NCBI RefSeq assembly: GCF_024055575.1 | Contig: NZ_JAMXOE010000012.1 | Location: 1-64,000, forward strand | DNA length: 64,000 bases | Direction: 5' to 3' | Origin: Mucilaginibacter flavidus | GTDB taxonomy: Bacteria; Bacteroidota; Bacteroidia; Sphingobacteriales; Sphingobacteriaceae | In this document: piece after piece, positions 10,270 to 17,083 of the stretch | Layout of the letters: each line of letters opens with the position of its first letter | How positions within the stretch are numbered: the stretch's first letter is position 1 | Made by a program: the position numbers and the translations under genes | Notes under the pieces: generated by a model | Database searches by the model: none | What the model was told of the DNA's origin: nothing | Seen by the model: the letters and a program-made list of their open reading frames with translations, nothing else

Positions 10270-11541
10270 TTACTTTTTTAAGGAATTTAACACCTTATAA
10301 CCCACCAACTCTTCCCAGCGGGCGCCGGAAGGGCGGTAATAAACCAAAACCTGGTAGTCGTTTTCGGTTTCAAAATAGGTGCCTTCCAAAGCTGTAATGT
10401 CGGCTTTGCCCTTGTTATCAACCCAAACATAGGCGTAATCATAAACGCCCTGTTTTAAAAATATGCTGTTTACATATTTACCCAAGCCGGCATCAAAATT
10501 CATTTTGCTATGCTCATCAAGCTTATAATCATTAAAACGGCCAACTATGTAGGGAGTGCCGGCATTAGGTTGTTTGGTGGTGGCCAGACTGAACAGCATG
10601 TGTGCGTAGTCAGCATCATTGCGCGGGTCGGAGCCGTCCTGGTTAAGCACATAGAAACTGCCGTTAAGGTCGTATTCTAAGGTGTAATTTGGCTTGTTAC
10701 GGTCGGGGTCAGTAAGCATCAGCACCGAGTTTGCAGTATCGCGATAAATGTGCTGTATGTTTTGCGAGTTTAACTTAAGCGTGCGCGTATCAAAGTGCCG
10801 GAACTCATTTACCGCCGGGAAATCGTTTATGGTTACATCGCTGTAAATAAGCTGGGTCCCCCGGATATAAGTTGGCTGGGTATTCATTGTCCCGGTCTCC
10901 GGGCGGTTGTTTTGCATTATCAGTGTGCGCACGTCGCGACTTGGGTTTTGCACCCGCAGGCTGCCATAATCGAGCGTAAAGTTTACTTTTTGATTGGTTT
11001 GACGGGTGGCGTTGTCATTTGATGGCACAAGCTCGGCCGCTATATTGATTTTCGGACTAACCACATACAGTTTACGGGTAAGCACCAGTTTGGTTGGGTC
11101 GCTGTTTTCATAAACCTTTAGGATATAATTGCCGGGTATTTTAGGTGCGATGTTTTCGTTTGGAAGCTTAAGCTCGTAATGGGTGTACTTTTGGACGGTG
11201 GCGATGGAGTAGCTATATGTTAATATGCGGTCGTCATTATAGTTTTTTAAATACTCCGGGGTTGAGATATTTGACGAGTTCCATTCTGCGTCGCAATGCT
11301 CAATAGTATAATGATAGTTAAGTGTGCCACCCGCAAGGTTATCAAATCCTAAGGTAACCGTTTCGCCGGAGTTTAGGGGGATAATAGGAAAGGAGGCAGG
11401 TTTAGCCGAATTGTAAAATTCGACGCTTTTTATTTCGTGGCGGTAAACGCTGTCGGTGTAGGGTTGGGCGATGGCGGAAATAGAAAAGAATACGAATAAA
11501 ATTATGAGAAATCCTTTGAACAGCGTGTGATTTTTTTTCAT
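10270..11541 (-). CDS. Type IX secretion Plug protein (DUF5103)
   Basis: A 423-residue exported protein with a signal peptide ending near SAIAQ, followed by beta-sandwich domains. Features such as EHCDAEW, the tract TPEYLKNYNDDRI and the ending VYYRPSGARWEELVGY match the DUF5103 family. That family includes the Plug protein that closes the periplasmic face of the SprA (Sov) translocon in the type IX secretion system. The domain architecture suggests a periplasmic or outer-membrane-associated role. The ATG at 11541 was chosen over an upstream TTG because it begins directly with the MKK signal-peptide head. No other T9SS gene is in the window, as is usual for these dispersed loci. Confidence 0.85.
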   Translation of the reverse strand: MKKNHTLFKGFLIILFVFFSISAIAQPYTDSVYRHEIKSVEFYNSAKPASFPIIPLNSGETVTLGFDNLAGGTLNYHYTIEHCDAEWNSSNISTPEYLKNYNDDRILTYSYSIATVQKYTHYELKLPNENIAPKIPGNYILKVYENSDPTKLVLTRKLYVVSPKINIAAELVPSNDNATRQTNQKVNFTLDYGSLRVQNPSRDVRTLIMQNNRPETGTMNTQPTYIRGTQLIYSDVTINDFPAVNEFRHFDTRTLKLNSQNIQHIYRDTANSVLMLTDPDRNKPNYTLEYDLNGSFYVLNQDGSDPRNDADYAHMLFSLATTKQPNAGTPYIVGRFNDYKLDEHSKMNFDAGLGKYVNSIFLKQGVYDYAYVWVDNKGKADITALEGTYFETENDYQVLVYYRPSGARWEELVGYKVLNSLKK

Positions 11542-11563
11542 AATACTTATCAATAATCATCAT

Positions 11564-11677
11564 GTCATTGCGAGCGCAGCGTGGCAACCGCACGCTGTAC
11601 ACAACCGCCAATGCAATTTCCACAACTTTCCATCGGCTCTGTATAGTTCGCGGTTGCCACGCTGCGCTCGCAATGAC
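11564..11677. repeat. Perfect 28-bp inverted repeat element (114 bp)
   Basis: Arms at 11564-11591 and 11650-11677 are perfect reverse complements that begin GTCATTGCGAGCGCAGCGTG. They enclose about 58 bp. The GTCATTGCGAG head is shared with the elements at 15766 and 38634. The element sits between two co-oriented minus-strand genes and could act as a transcription barrier or a REP/MITE-like mobile repeat. Confidence 0.85.
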
Positions 11678-11689
11678 AAAGTTTATATT

Positions 11690-13615
11690 CTACGCTTCCA
11701 ACTCCATTATCTGCTCGGCCAGTGCTTCCCATTGCAGTTGAATATGGCCAAGTTCCATTTTCTTTTTATCGTAGTTGGAGTTAATCTCCTTCATTTTAGC
11801 CACATCATTGTACAACTTATCATCGGCCAGTTGGGCTTCCAGTTGCTTTACCGTTTTTTCAAGCACGGCGATCTGCTCCTCCATTTTACCCAAATCCTGG
11901 TTCAGCTTTTTCAACTGCTGATGTTTGTTTTCAGAATGTGGCTGTTTTGCCGGTGCTGCCTCTTTCTTCTCTTCTTTTTTTGGCTGAGGTGCAGGGATGG
12001 CGGCCTTTGGCTCCAGCTTGCGCTTGGCAAACCAAACATCAAACTCGGCATAAGTGCCTGGATATTGTTTTATTTGCTGGTCTTCAATAAACCAAATTTT
12101 GTTGGCGATATTATCCAGGAAATACCTGTCGTGCGATACAACAATGAAAGTACCTTCAAACTGTTGCAAAGCCTGTATCAATATATTTACCGACTGTATA
12201 TCAAGGTGGTTAGTGGGCTCATCCAGCACCAAAAAATTGGCATCCGCAGTAAGCGCTTTTGCCAGTGCCACGCGCGATTTCTCGCCACCCGAAAGCACTT
12301 TTATCTTTTTAAATACATCATCGCCGGTGAACAAAAACGAACCTAAAATGCTGCGCAGTTCGGTTTCAGTATGTTTTGGGGCAAAGGACTGCAGTTCCTG
12401 CAACGCGGTGTTTTCCAAATGCAATGCCTCCAGTTGGTGCTGTGCAAAAAACGTTTGGGTAACATTATGGCCTGTTTCGGCTTTGCCGGTAAATTCGTGG
12501 TCGGCACCGGCAATTATGCGCAGCAGGGTTGACTTACCTTTACCGTTGGCACCAATCAATGCAATTTTATCACCTTTTTCAATAATAGCTTCAGCCCCGC
12601 TTAAAATATCGATGGCGGGGTATTTCTTCGTTACGTTTTCCAGCGTAATCACATGACGGCCGCTTTGCTTCGAGAATTTGAAGCTGAAGTTAACAGATGG
12701 ATTGTCGTCATCCACATCATCAACCCGCTCCATTTTATCAAGCATTTTTATACGACTCTGCGCCATTTTTGCTTTGGATGCTTTGGCGCGGAAACGCTCT
12801 ATAAGGCGCTCTTCCTGCTTGATTTTTGACTGCTGGTTTTTAAACTCGCCACGCTGAATTTCTTCGCGCTGTGATTTTTCCTCCAAATAAAATGTGTAGT
12901 TGCCCGAATAAACGGTCAACTTGCCTTTGCGCGACTCAACCGTTCGGTTAATCACTTTATCCAAAAACCATCTGTCGTGCGATACGATAACAATTGCACC
13001 ATCGAACGCTTTCAGGTAGTCTTCCAGCCAAACAATTGATGGTAAGTCGAGGTGGTTGGTAGGCTCATCCAGCAGCAAAATATCAGGTGCCTGCAATAAT
13101 ATTTTTGCCAGCATTACCCGCATGCGCCAGCCACCCGAAAAGGTGCTGAGCTTACGGTGTGTATCGGCCTCGCTAAAGCCAAGGCCCGCTAAAATTTCGT
13201 GTGCTTTATATTCAATATTATAGCCGTCGAGGGCTTCAAATTCATGCTGCTTGTCGCTAAGCTTGTGCAGCAGGTCTTCACTATAATCGGTTTCTAACTT
13301 GTGGAGTATAGTTTCAATCTCGTCGTGCAACTGGTTTTGGCGCTCAAAAGCTTCCATAGCCACATGCAGGATGTTTTTATCCGAAGAATACGACAGCAAA
13401 TCCTGGTTAAGGTAGCCTAAAGTAAGGTCCTTAGCCATTGATATGGAACCCGAGGTAGGCGTATAATCACCTACAATAATTTTGAGCAGGGTGGTTTTTC
13501 CGGTACCATTGGCGCCGATCAGGCCAATTTTTTCCCCCGGTTTAATGTGCCAGTTAGCTTCATCATATAGAGCGCGCGCACCAATCTCGAACGTAAGGTT
13601 ATTTATAGCTATCAT
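11690..13615 (-). CDS. ABC-F family ATPase (Uup/EttA-like)
   Basis: A 641-residue soluble protein with two ABC nucleotide-binding domains and no membrane span. Walker A motifs are GANGTGKTT and GANGKGKST. Signature motifs are FSGGWRMR and LSGGEKSR, and both halves carry LLLDEPTNHLD-type Walker B/D-loops. A charged linker joins the halves, and a Lys/Glu-rich C-terminal coiled coil resembles that of Uup. ABC-F proteins bind the ribosomal E site and relieve translation problems; some protect from antibiotics. The C-terminal coil favours a Uup-like housekeeping role, but resistance function cannot be excluded by reading. A TACCTTTG promoter box lies 8 bases upstream of the ATG, so the transcript is probably leaderless. 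Confidence 0.92.
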   Translation of the reverse strand: MIAINNLTFEIGARALYDEANWHIKPGEKIGLIGANGTGKTTLLKIIVGDYTPTSGSISMAKDLTLGYLNQDLLSYSSDKNILHVAMEAFERQNQLHDEIETILHKLETDYSEDLLHKLSDKQHEFEALDGYNIEYKAHEILAGLGFSEADTHRKLSTFSGGWRMRVMLAKILLQAPDILLLDEPTNHLDLPSIVWLEDYLKAFDGAIVIVSHDRWFLDKVINRTVESRKGKLTVYSGNYTFYLEEKSQREEIQRGEFKNQQSKIKQEERLIERFRAKASKAKMAQSRIKMLDKMERVDDVDDDNPSVNFSFKFSKQSGRHVITLENVTKKYPAIDILSGAEAIIEKGDKIALIGANGKGKSTLLRIIAGADHEFTGKAETGHNVTQTFFAQHQLEALHLENTALQELQSFAPKHTETELRSILGSFLFTGDDVFKKIKVLSGGEKSRVALAKALTADANFLVLDEPTNHLDIQSVNILIQALQQFEGTFIVVSHDRYFLDNIANKIWFIEDQQIKQYPGTYAEFDVWFAKRKLEPKAAIPAPQPKKEEKKEAAPAKQPHSENKHQQLKKLNQDLGKMEEQIAVLEKTVKQLEAQLADDKLYNDVAKMKEINSNYDKKKMELGHIQLQWEALAEQIMELEA

Positions 13616-13622
13616 TTGCGCG

Positions 13623-13630
13623 CAAAGGTA
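13623..13630 (-). promoter_or_regulatory. TAnnTTTG promoter box for the ABC-F gene, probably leaderless
   Basis: On the minus strand TACCTTTG matches the Bacteroidota -7 consensus exactly. The gene's ATG begins seven bases later, leaving almost no 5' leader. Upstream lies a C-rich block followed by tandem TTTCGGACT units. The same arrangement precedes pyrD at 14691-14707. Confidence 0.6.
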
Positions 13631-13737
13631 CGATTTTTGGGGGAAGTCCGAAAGTCCGAAAGTCGGTAAAGTCCGAAAGACCGAAAATCTTCCGTAATCA
13701 TTTAACCATTTTACCCCTTACCTTTCGCCTTTAACCT

Positions 13738-14508
13738 TTAACCCACACTTGCCATCCACGTTTTCGCCATTAACGCTTCACCCGCTATGCTGGGATGGAC
13801 GCCATCGAGCGTCCAATAACTACCGGGCGCAAGCTCCAGGGCTTTGTCAAAAGCCGTTTGGTAGGGTACAAAGGCAGCATCATATTCATTAGCAATATCT
13901 TTTGCTGCTTTGCGGAACAAATCGAACGTGGGGTACCATTTATCATCAACAGCCCGCACGGCCTTTACCGCAAAGGGCTCGCAGATAACAAGTTTTACAT
14001 TTGGAAGGGCCTTTTTTGTCCGATCAATTAATGCGTGATAATCGGCAATATAGTTGTCGATAGTGCCGGTATAACCATTGGTGAGGGTATGCCAAAAATC
14101 GTTAACGCCTATGTGGATGCTCAGTACGGTAGGTTTTATGCTGAGTGCATCAATATCCCAGCGCTCGGCCAGTTGGTACACTTTGTTGCCGCTTATGCCA
14201 CGGTTATGTATCTGTAGGTTTAACTCCGGATATTTTATTAATAACTGCCCGGTAGTTAACAACACATAGCCGGTGCCTAAAGTGCCGGTATCGTTTGGTG
14301 CAAATTTGTTATGGTCGCGACCCCAGTCGGTGATGGAATCGCCCTGGAAAAGGATGATGTCATTTTTTTCGAGGCTGATTTTTTTAGTGCCGCTTTCGGC
14401 AACAGCAGCCTTAACAATTTGTGGCAGCGATAGTGATAGTGTTGCCAGTGTGCCTACAGAGGCGGTTTTTATAAAGCTGCGGCGGTTGGCATTGGAATTA
14501 AACTTCAT
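13738..14508 (-). CDS. Tat-exported SGNH/GDSL-type hydrolase
   Basis: A 256-residue SGNH-fold esterase/acetylhydrolase. The N-terminus NRRSFIK followed by a hydrophobic stretch is a twin-arginine signal, so it is likely exported folded. Catalytic blocks are visible: block I FQGDSITDW (nucleophile Ser), block II Gly in GISGN, block III GVNDFWH (Asn) and block V DGVHPS (Asp and His). Such enzymes deacetylate carbohydrates or cleave small esters; the substrate is not evident. The ATG at 14508 is chosen over upstream in-frame codons because those would translate the TTTCGGACT repeat tract and precede the Tat signal. It is divergent from pyrD. Confidence 0.85.
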   Translation of the reverse strand: MKFNSNANRRSFIKTASVGTLATLSLSLPQIVKAAVAESGTKKISLEKNDIILFQGDSITDWGRDHNKFAPNDTGTLGTGYVLLTTGQLLIKYPELNLQIHNRGISGNKVYQLAERWDIDALSIKPTVLSIHIGVNDFWHTLTNGYTGTIDNYIADYHALIDRTKKALPNVKLVICEPFAVKAVRAVDDKWYPTFDLFRKAAKDIANEYDAAFVPYQTAFDKALELAPGSYWTLDGVHPSIAGEALMAKTWMASVG

Positions 14509-14639
14509 AGTTGACGGTTCATAGTTCATGGCCGGAAAGCCAGTTGGTGTTGCTAATATAGAAATTAGTAGGCAATAGTTTTTGTAATTGCTCATTTTGT
14601 TACGATGCGGTGAAATACTGAAAATTGACTCGTCCGAAC

Positions 14640-14707
14640 TTTTTCTTTCGGACTTTCCGGACTTTTCCGACTTTCGGACTTCCCCCAAAATTCCTACCTT
14701 CGCACCC
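14640..14707 (+). promoter_or_regulatory. pyrD promoter with TTTCGGACT microrepeats, leaderless
   Basis: Tandem copies of TTTCGGACT-like units lead into a CCCCCAAAA block and then TACCTTCG, one base off the TAnnTTTG box. The ATG of pyrD follows after five bases. The same ordered elements, in the other orientation, precede the ABC-F gene near 13623-13680, so the two promoter regions are near copies. Confidence 0.5.
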
Positions 14708-15748
14708 ATGTATTTCCTGCTGAAACCAATCCTTTTTAAGTTCGACCCGGAGCGGGTGCATTACTTTGTAACAGCTAATTTAAAGCGCTTTAACCGGTTT
14801 CCCGGCGGTGCGGCTTTGAGCAGGGCGATATGGGATGTTAAGGATGCCAGGCTTGAGCGGGAGGTGTTTGGCTTGAAGTTTCGAAACCCTGTGGGCCTTG
14901 CCGCCGGGTTTGATAAAAACGGCGAAATGATGGGCGAAATGGCTAACATGGGTTTCGGTTTTGTTGAGGTTGGTACTGTTACGCCGCTGCCGCAGCCCGG
15001 TAATCCCAAGCCGCGCATGTTCCGCTTGCCTGCTGATGGCGGACTGATCAATCGCATGGGCTTTAATAACCTTGGAGTTGACGTGGTGGCTGAACGGTTG
15101 GCGGCATTTCGCAAGAGCAAAGCCGGGCAAAAAGGATTGATTATTGGTGGCAACATCGGCAAAAATAAAGTAACGCCGAATGAGGACGCGGTTAGCGATT
15201 ACATCAAATGTTTCGACCGGCTTTTTGATGTGGTCGATTATTTCGTGGTAAACGTAAGCTCCCCTAATACACCTGGACTGCGCGCCCTGCAGGAAAAAGA
15301 GCCGTTGATGGATTTGCTGAACACACTGCAAAAGCGTAACAATAAAAACAGTATCAGCAGGCCCATTCTACTAAAAATAGCGCCCGATTTAACCAACGAA
15401 CAACTGGATGATATTGTGGAAATTGTGCAGCAAACCGGCATTGCGGGTATCATTGCTACCAATACGACTATCAGCCGCGAAGGGCTGACAACTCCTGGTG
15501 AACTAAAAAGCGAAACAGGCGGTCTAAGCGGCGTGCCATTAACCACGCGATCAACCGAGGTTATTGCCTACCTGCATAAAAAATCAAACGGCGCATTCCC
15601 GATAATAGGGGTGGGGGGTATACACAGTGCTGAGGATGCTATTGAGAAGCTAAATGCCGGAGCCGTGCTGGTGCAGTTGTATACCGGGTTTATTTATGAA
15701 GGGCCGGGGCTGATTGGGCGGATAAATAGGAGGATATTGAAGGGGTAG
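14708..15748 (+). CDS. pyrD: Dihydroorotate dehydrogenase (quinone), class 2
   Basis: A 346-residue class 2 dihydroorotate dehydrogenase, which oxidises dihydroorotate to orotate with quinone as acceptor in pyrimidine synthesis. The N-terminus MYFLLKPILFKFDPERVHYF is the amphipathic membrane-docking helix of this class. The FMN region includes GLAAGFDKNG, and the catalytic Ser lies in VNVSSPNTPGLR. The end has the GVGGIHSAEDA phosphate-binding loop. The start is the ATG at 14708; an upstream in-frame codon would add a tail encoded by the promoter microrepeats. It stands alone as a single-gene unit. Length and motifs are ordinary for the family. Confidence 0.96.
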   Translation: MYFLLKPILFKFDPERVHYFVTANLKRFNRFPGGAALSRAIWDVKDARLEREVFGLKFRNPVGLAAGFDKNGEMMGEMANMGFGFVEVGTVTPLPQPGNPKPRMFRLPADGGLINRMGFNNLGVDVVAERLAAFRKSKAGQKGLIIGGNIGKNKVTPNEDAVSDYIKCFDRLFDVVDYFVVNVSSPNTPGLRALQEKEPLMDLLNTLQKRNNKNSISRPILLKIAPDLTNEQLDDIVEIVQQTGIAGIIATNTTISREGLTTPGELKSETGGLSGVPLTTRSTEVIAYLHKKSNGAFPIIGVGGIHSAEDAIEKLNAGAVLVQLYTGFIYEGPGLIGRINRRILKG

Positions 15749-15765
15749 GTCTCACGTTCTACACG

Positions 15766-15912
15766 CGTCATTGCGAGGAATGAAGCAACCTCTGCACACG
15801 CAAATCAATGAAGCGAAAACCTTGTGGCTACCCATAAGCGGCTGCAAGGTCCGTTCGGCATAAAGGTTCATGAATGTCCTGCGTAGAGGTTGCTTCGTTC
15901 CTCGCAATGACG
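15766..15912. repeat. MITE-like element with 28-bp inverted arms
   Basis: Arms at 15766-15793 and 15885-15912 are reverse complements with one mismatch and begin CGTCATTGCGAGGAA. The 91-bp interior contains GCGGCTGCAAGGTC, which on the other strand resembles the GACCTTACAGCCGC part of the tandem array at 38.6-39.2 kb. This therefore looks like the complete parent form of that array. Confidence 0.85.
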
Positions 15913-15933
15913 GGCGGGGGGGCAATAAAAAAA

Positions 15934-15962
15934 TCCCATCGGCACAAACCAACGGGATTTAT
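15934..15962 (-). terminator. Terminator of the small basic protein gene
   Basis: On the minus strand AAATCCC and GGGATTT form a stem, followed by a run of T. It lies 55 bp beyond the stop codon of the 58-residue gene. Confidence 0.65.
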
Positions 15963-16016
15963 ATCATTTTGATAAGCCGCAACAAATTGCAGCTCAAACT
16001 ATTTAATCAAACAAAA

Positions 16017-16193
16017 TTATTTTGCAGCTGCTGCCTTTAACAAAGCGGCATTGTTTATTGCTATTTGGTTGCCTTTTTTCTCAGCACTGCGGCTTCCGGG
16101 CTCCAGGTTGGTAGCCAATTTCAAAAACTGAACTTCTAAACGTGAAGTAGTTTTGTTTTTCCTGTCTTTTCTTTTTAAACGAGTAACGCCCAT
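16017..16193 (-). CDS. Small basic protein (58 aa) downstream of tRNA-Cys
   Basis: A 58-codon reading frame with ATG start, beginning MGVTRLKRKDRKNKTTS and ending in an Ala/Lys-rich helix (LLKAAAAK). It is strongly basic (about a quarter Lys/Arg), has no membrane segment, and looks nucleic-acid- or ribosome-binding by composition. It starts 33 bp after the 3' end of tRNA-Cys on the same strand, with one promoter box upstream of the tRNA and one terminator after this gene. The two are probably one transcript. I do not recognise a named family. Composition and placement make it a real gene rather than chance. Confidence 0.65.
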   Translation of the reverse strand: MGVTRLKRKDRKNKTTSRLEVQFLKLATNLEPGSRSAEKKGNQIAINNAALLKAAAAK

Positions 16194-16226
16194 GATGGTA
16201 TTATTTTAATGTTTTTAAATCTTCCG

Positions 16227-16297
16227 AGGTCGGGAGCGGATTCGAACCGCTGTAAAAGGTTTTGCAGACCTCTGCCTAGCCACTCGGCCACCCGACC
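16227..16297 (-). tRNA. tRNA-Cys (anticodon GCA)
   Basis: A 71-nt cloverleaf. The acceptor stem GGTCGGG/CCCGACC is fully paired, the D stem is GCC/GGC, and the anticodon loop is CTGCAAA. The T arm is AGCGG-TTCGAAT-CCGCT. The discriminator is U73, as expected for tRNA-Cys, and CCA is not encoded. All stems pair well, unlike the second tRNA-Cys near 28.3 kb. Confidence 0.95.
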
Positions 16298-16311
16298 TTT
16301 TTTCAAGGCTG

Positions 16312-16319
16312 CAAAAATA
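16312..16319 (-). promoter_or_regulatory. TAnnTTTG promoter box of tRNA-Cys operon
   Basis: TATTTTTG on the minus strand ends 15 bases before the first tRNA base. It can drive tRNA-Cys and the 58-residue gene behind it. Confidence 0.55.
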
Positions 16320-16327
16320 GCAATTAT

Positions 16328-17083
16328 TTATTGCTTGCCAAGTTTATTTCTGCTTATTTCTGCACAAAATAATGCAGTAGCTATGCCAACGTTTAATGAT
16401 TCGGCCTTACCGGCCCTCGGGATGGTCACCGCTTTGTTAATCAGCCGTTCAATTTCGGGGCGTAAACCGTTGCCTTCGTTGCCCATAATTATTAATCCTT
16501 CGTCGCCAAAATTGGTTTTATAAATATTTTCGCCATTAAGCATCGCTCCGAAAACAGGCAGCCCGACTTGTGGCAAAACTGTGGATAAATCAACATAATG
16601 CACATTTACCCGCGCCAGCGAACCCATGCTGGCCTGCACTACTTTGGGGTTGTAGGCATCAACAGTATCGTCAGAACAAACAATATCTTCAATGCCAAAC
16701 CAGTCGGCAGTGCGTATTATGGTGCCCATATTGCCCGGGTCCTGCACGCCATCTAAAACTAACGAGAACTTTTGTCGCAGCTTTTGGTTATTAAGCGGTG
16801 AGTGCTGCGGAATCTTAACAAGCGCAATAACCTCCTGGGGGGTTTTCAAACTGCTTATTTTTTCGATATCTGTAACAGAAATATTATATAAGTTTATTTT
16901 TTGGGATAATTTGAGCACTTTTGGGTCGAACGAAGCGGTGTGATAAATAGCTTCAATTTTGTAGGGAGAATTAATGAATTCGATAACCGATTTATATCCT
17001 TCAACTAAAAACTGGCCGTATTCTTTACGCTCTTTTTTGTTTTGCAGGGACTTTAGTAAACTGATTTGAGACTTTGAAAGCAT
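16328..17083 (-). CDS. SpoU/TrmH-family RNA 2'-O-methyltransferase
   Basis: A 251-residue SPOUT-class methyltransferase. An N-terminal substrate-binding domain (about 1-90) is followed by the knotted SAM-binding domain. The SpoU motifs are present: DPGNMGTIIRTADWFG (motif 1), IMGNEGNGL (motif 2) and IPRAGKAESLNVGIATAL (motif 3). Members methylate ribose in rRNA or tRNA (RlmB, TrmH, AviRb types); the target here cannot be decided. The gene is divergent from the Omp85 gene on the plus strand, and their first codons overlap by 10 bp. It lies upstream of tRNA-Cys on the same strand, but the tRNA has its own promoter box. Confidence 0.92.
   Translation of the reverse strand: MLSKSQISLLKSLQNKKERKEYGQFLVEGYKSVIEFINSPYKIEAIYHTASFDPKVLKLSQKINLYNISVTDIEKISSLKTPQEVIALVKIPQHSPLNNQKLRQKFSLVLDGVQDPGNMGTIIRTADWFGIEDIVCSDDTVDAYNPKVVQASMGSLARVNVHYVDLSTVLPQVGLPVFGAMLNGENIYKTNFGDEGLIIMGNEGNGLRPEIERLINKAVTIPRAGKAESLNVGIATALFCAEISRNKLGKQ

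Noticed and set aside
11654..12346. Plus-strand open frame of 230 codons
   Set aside because: It lies over the 3' half of the ABC-F gene in antisense. Its translation is hydrophobic, Leu/Phe-rich noise from antisense coding bias, and has no homologous pattern.
16328..17083. Antibiotic-resistance rRNA methyltransferase
   Set aside because: SpoU motifs alone do not separate housekeeping RlmB/TrmH types from resistance types; no mobile context supports resistance.
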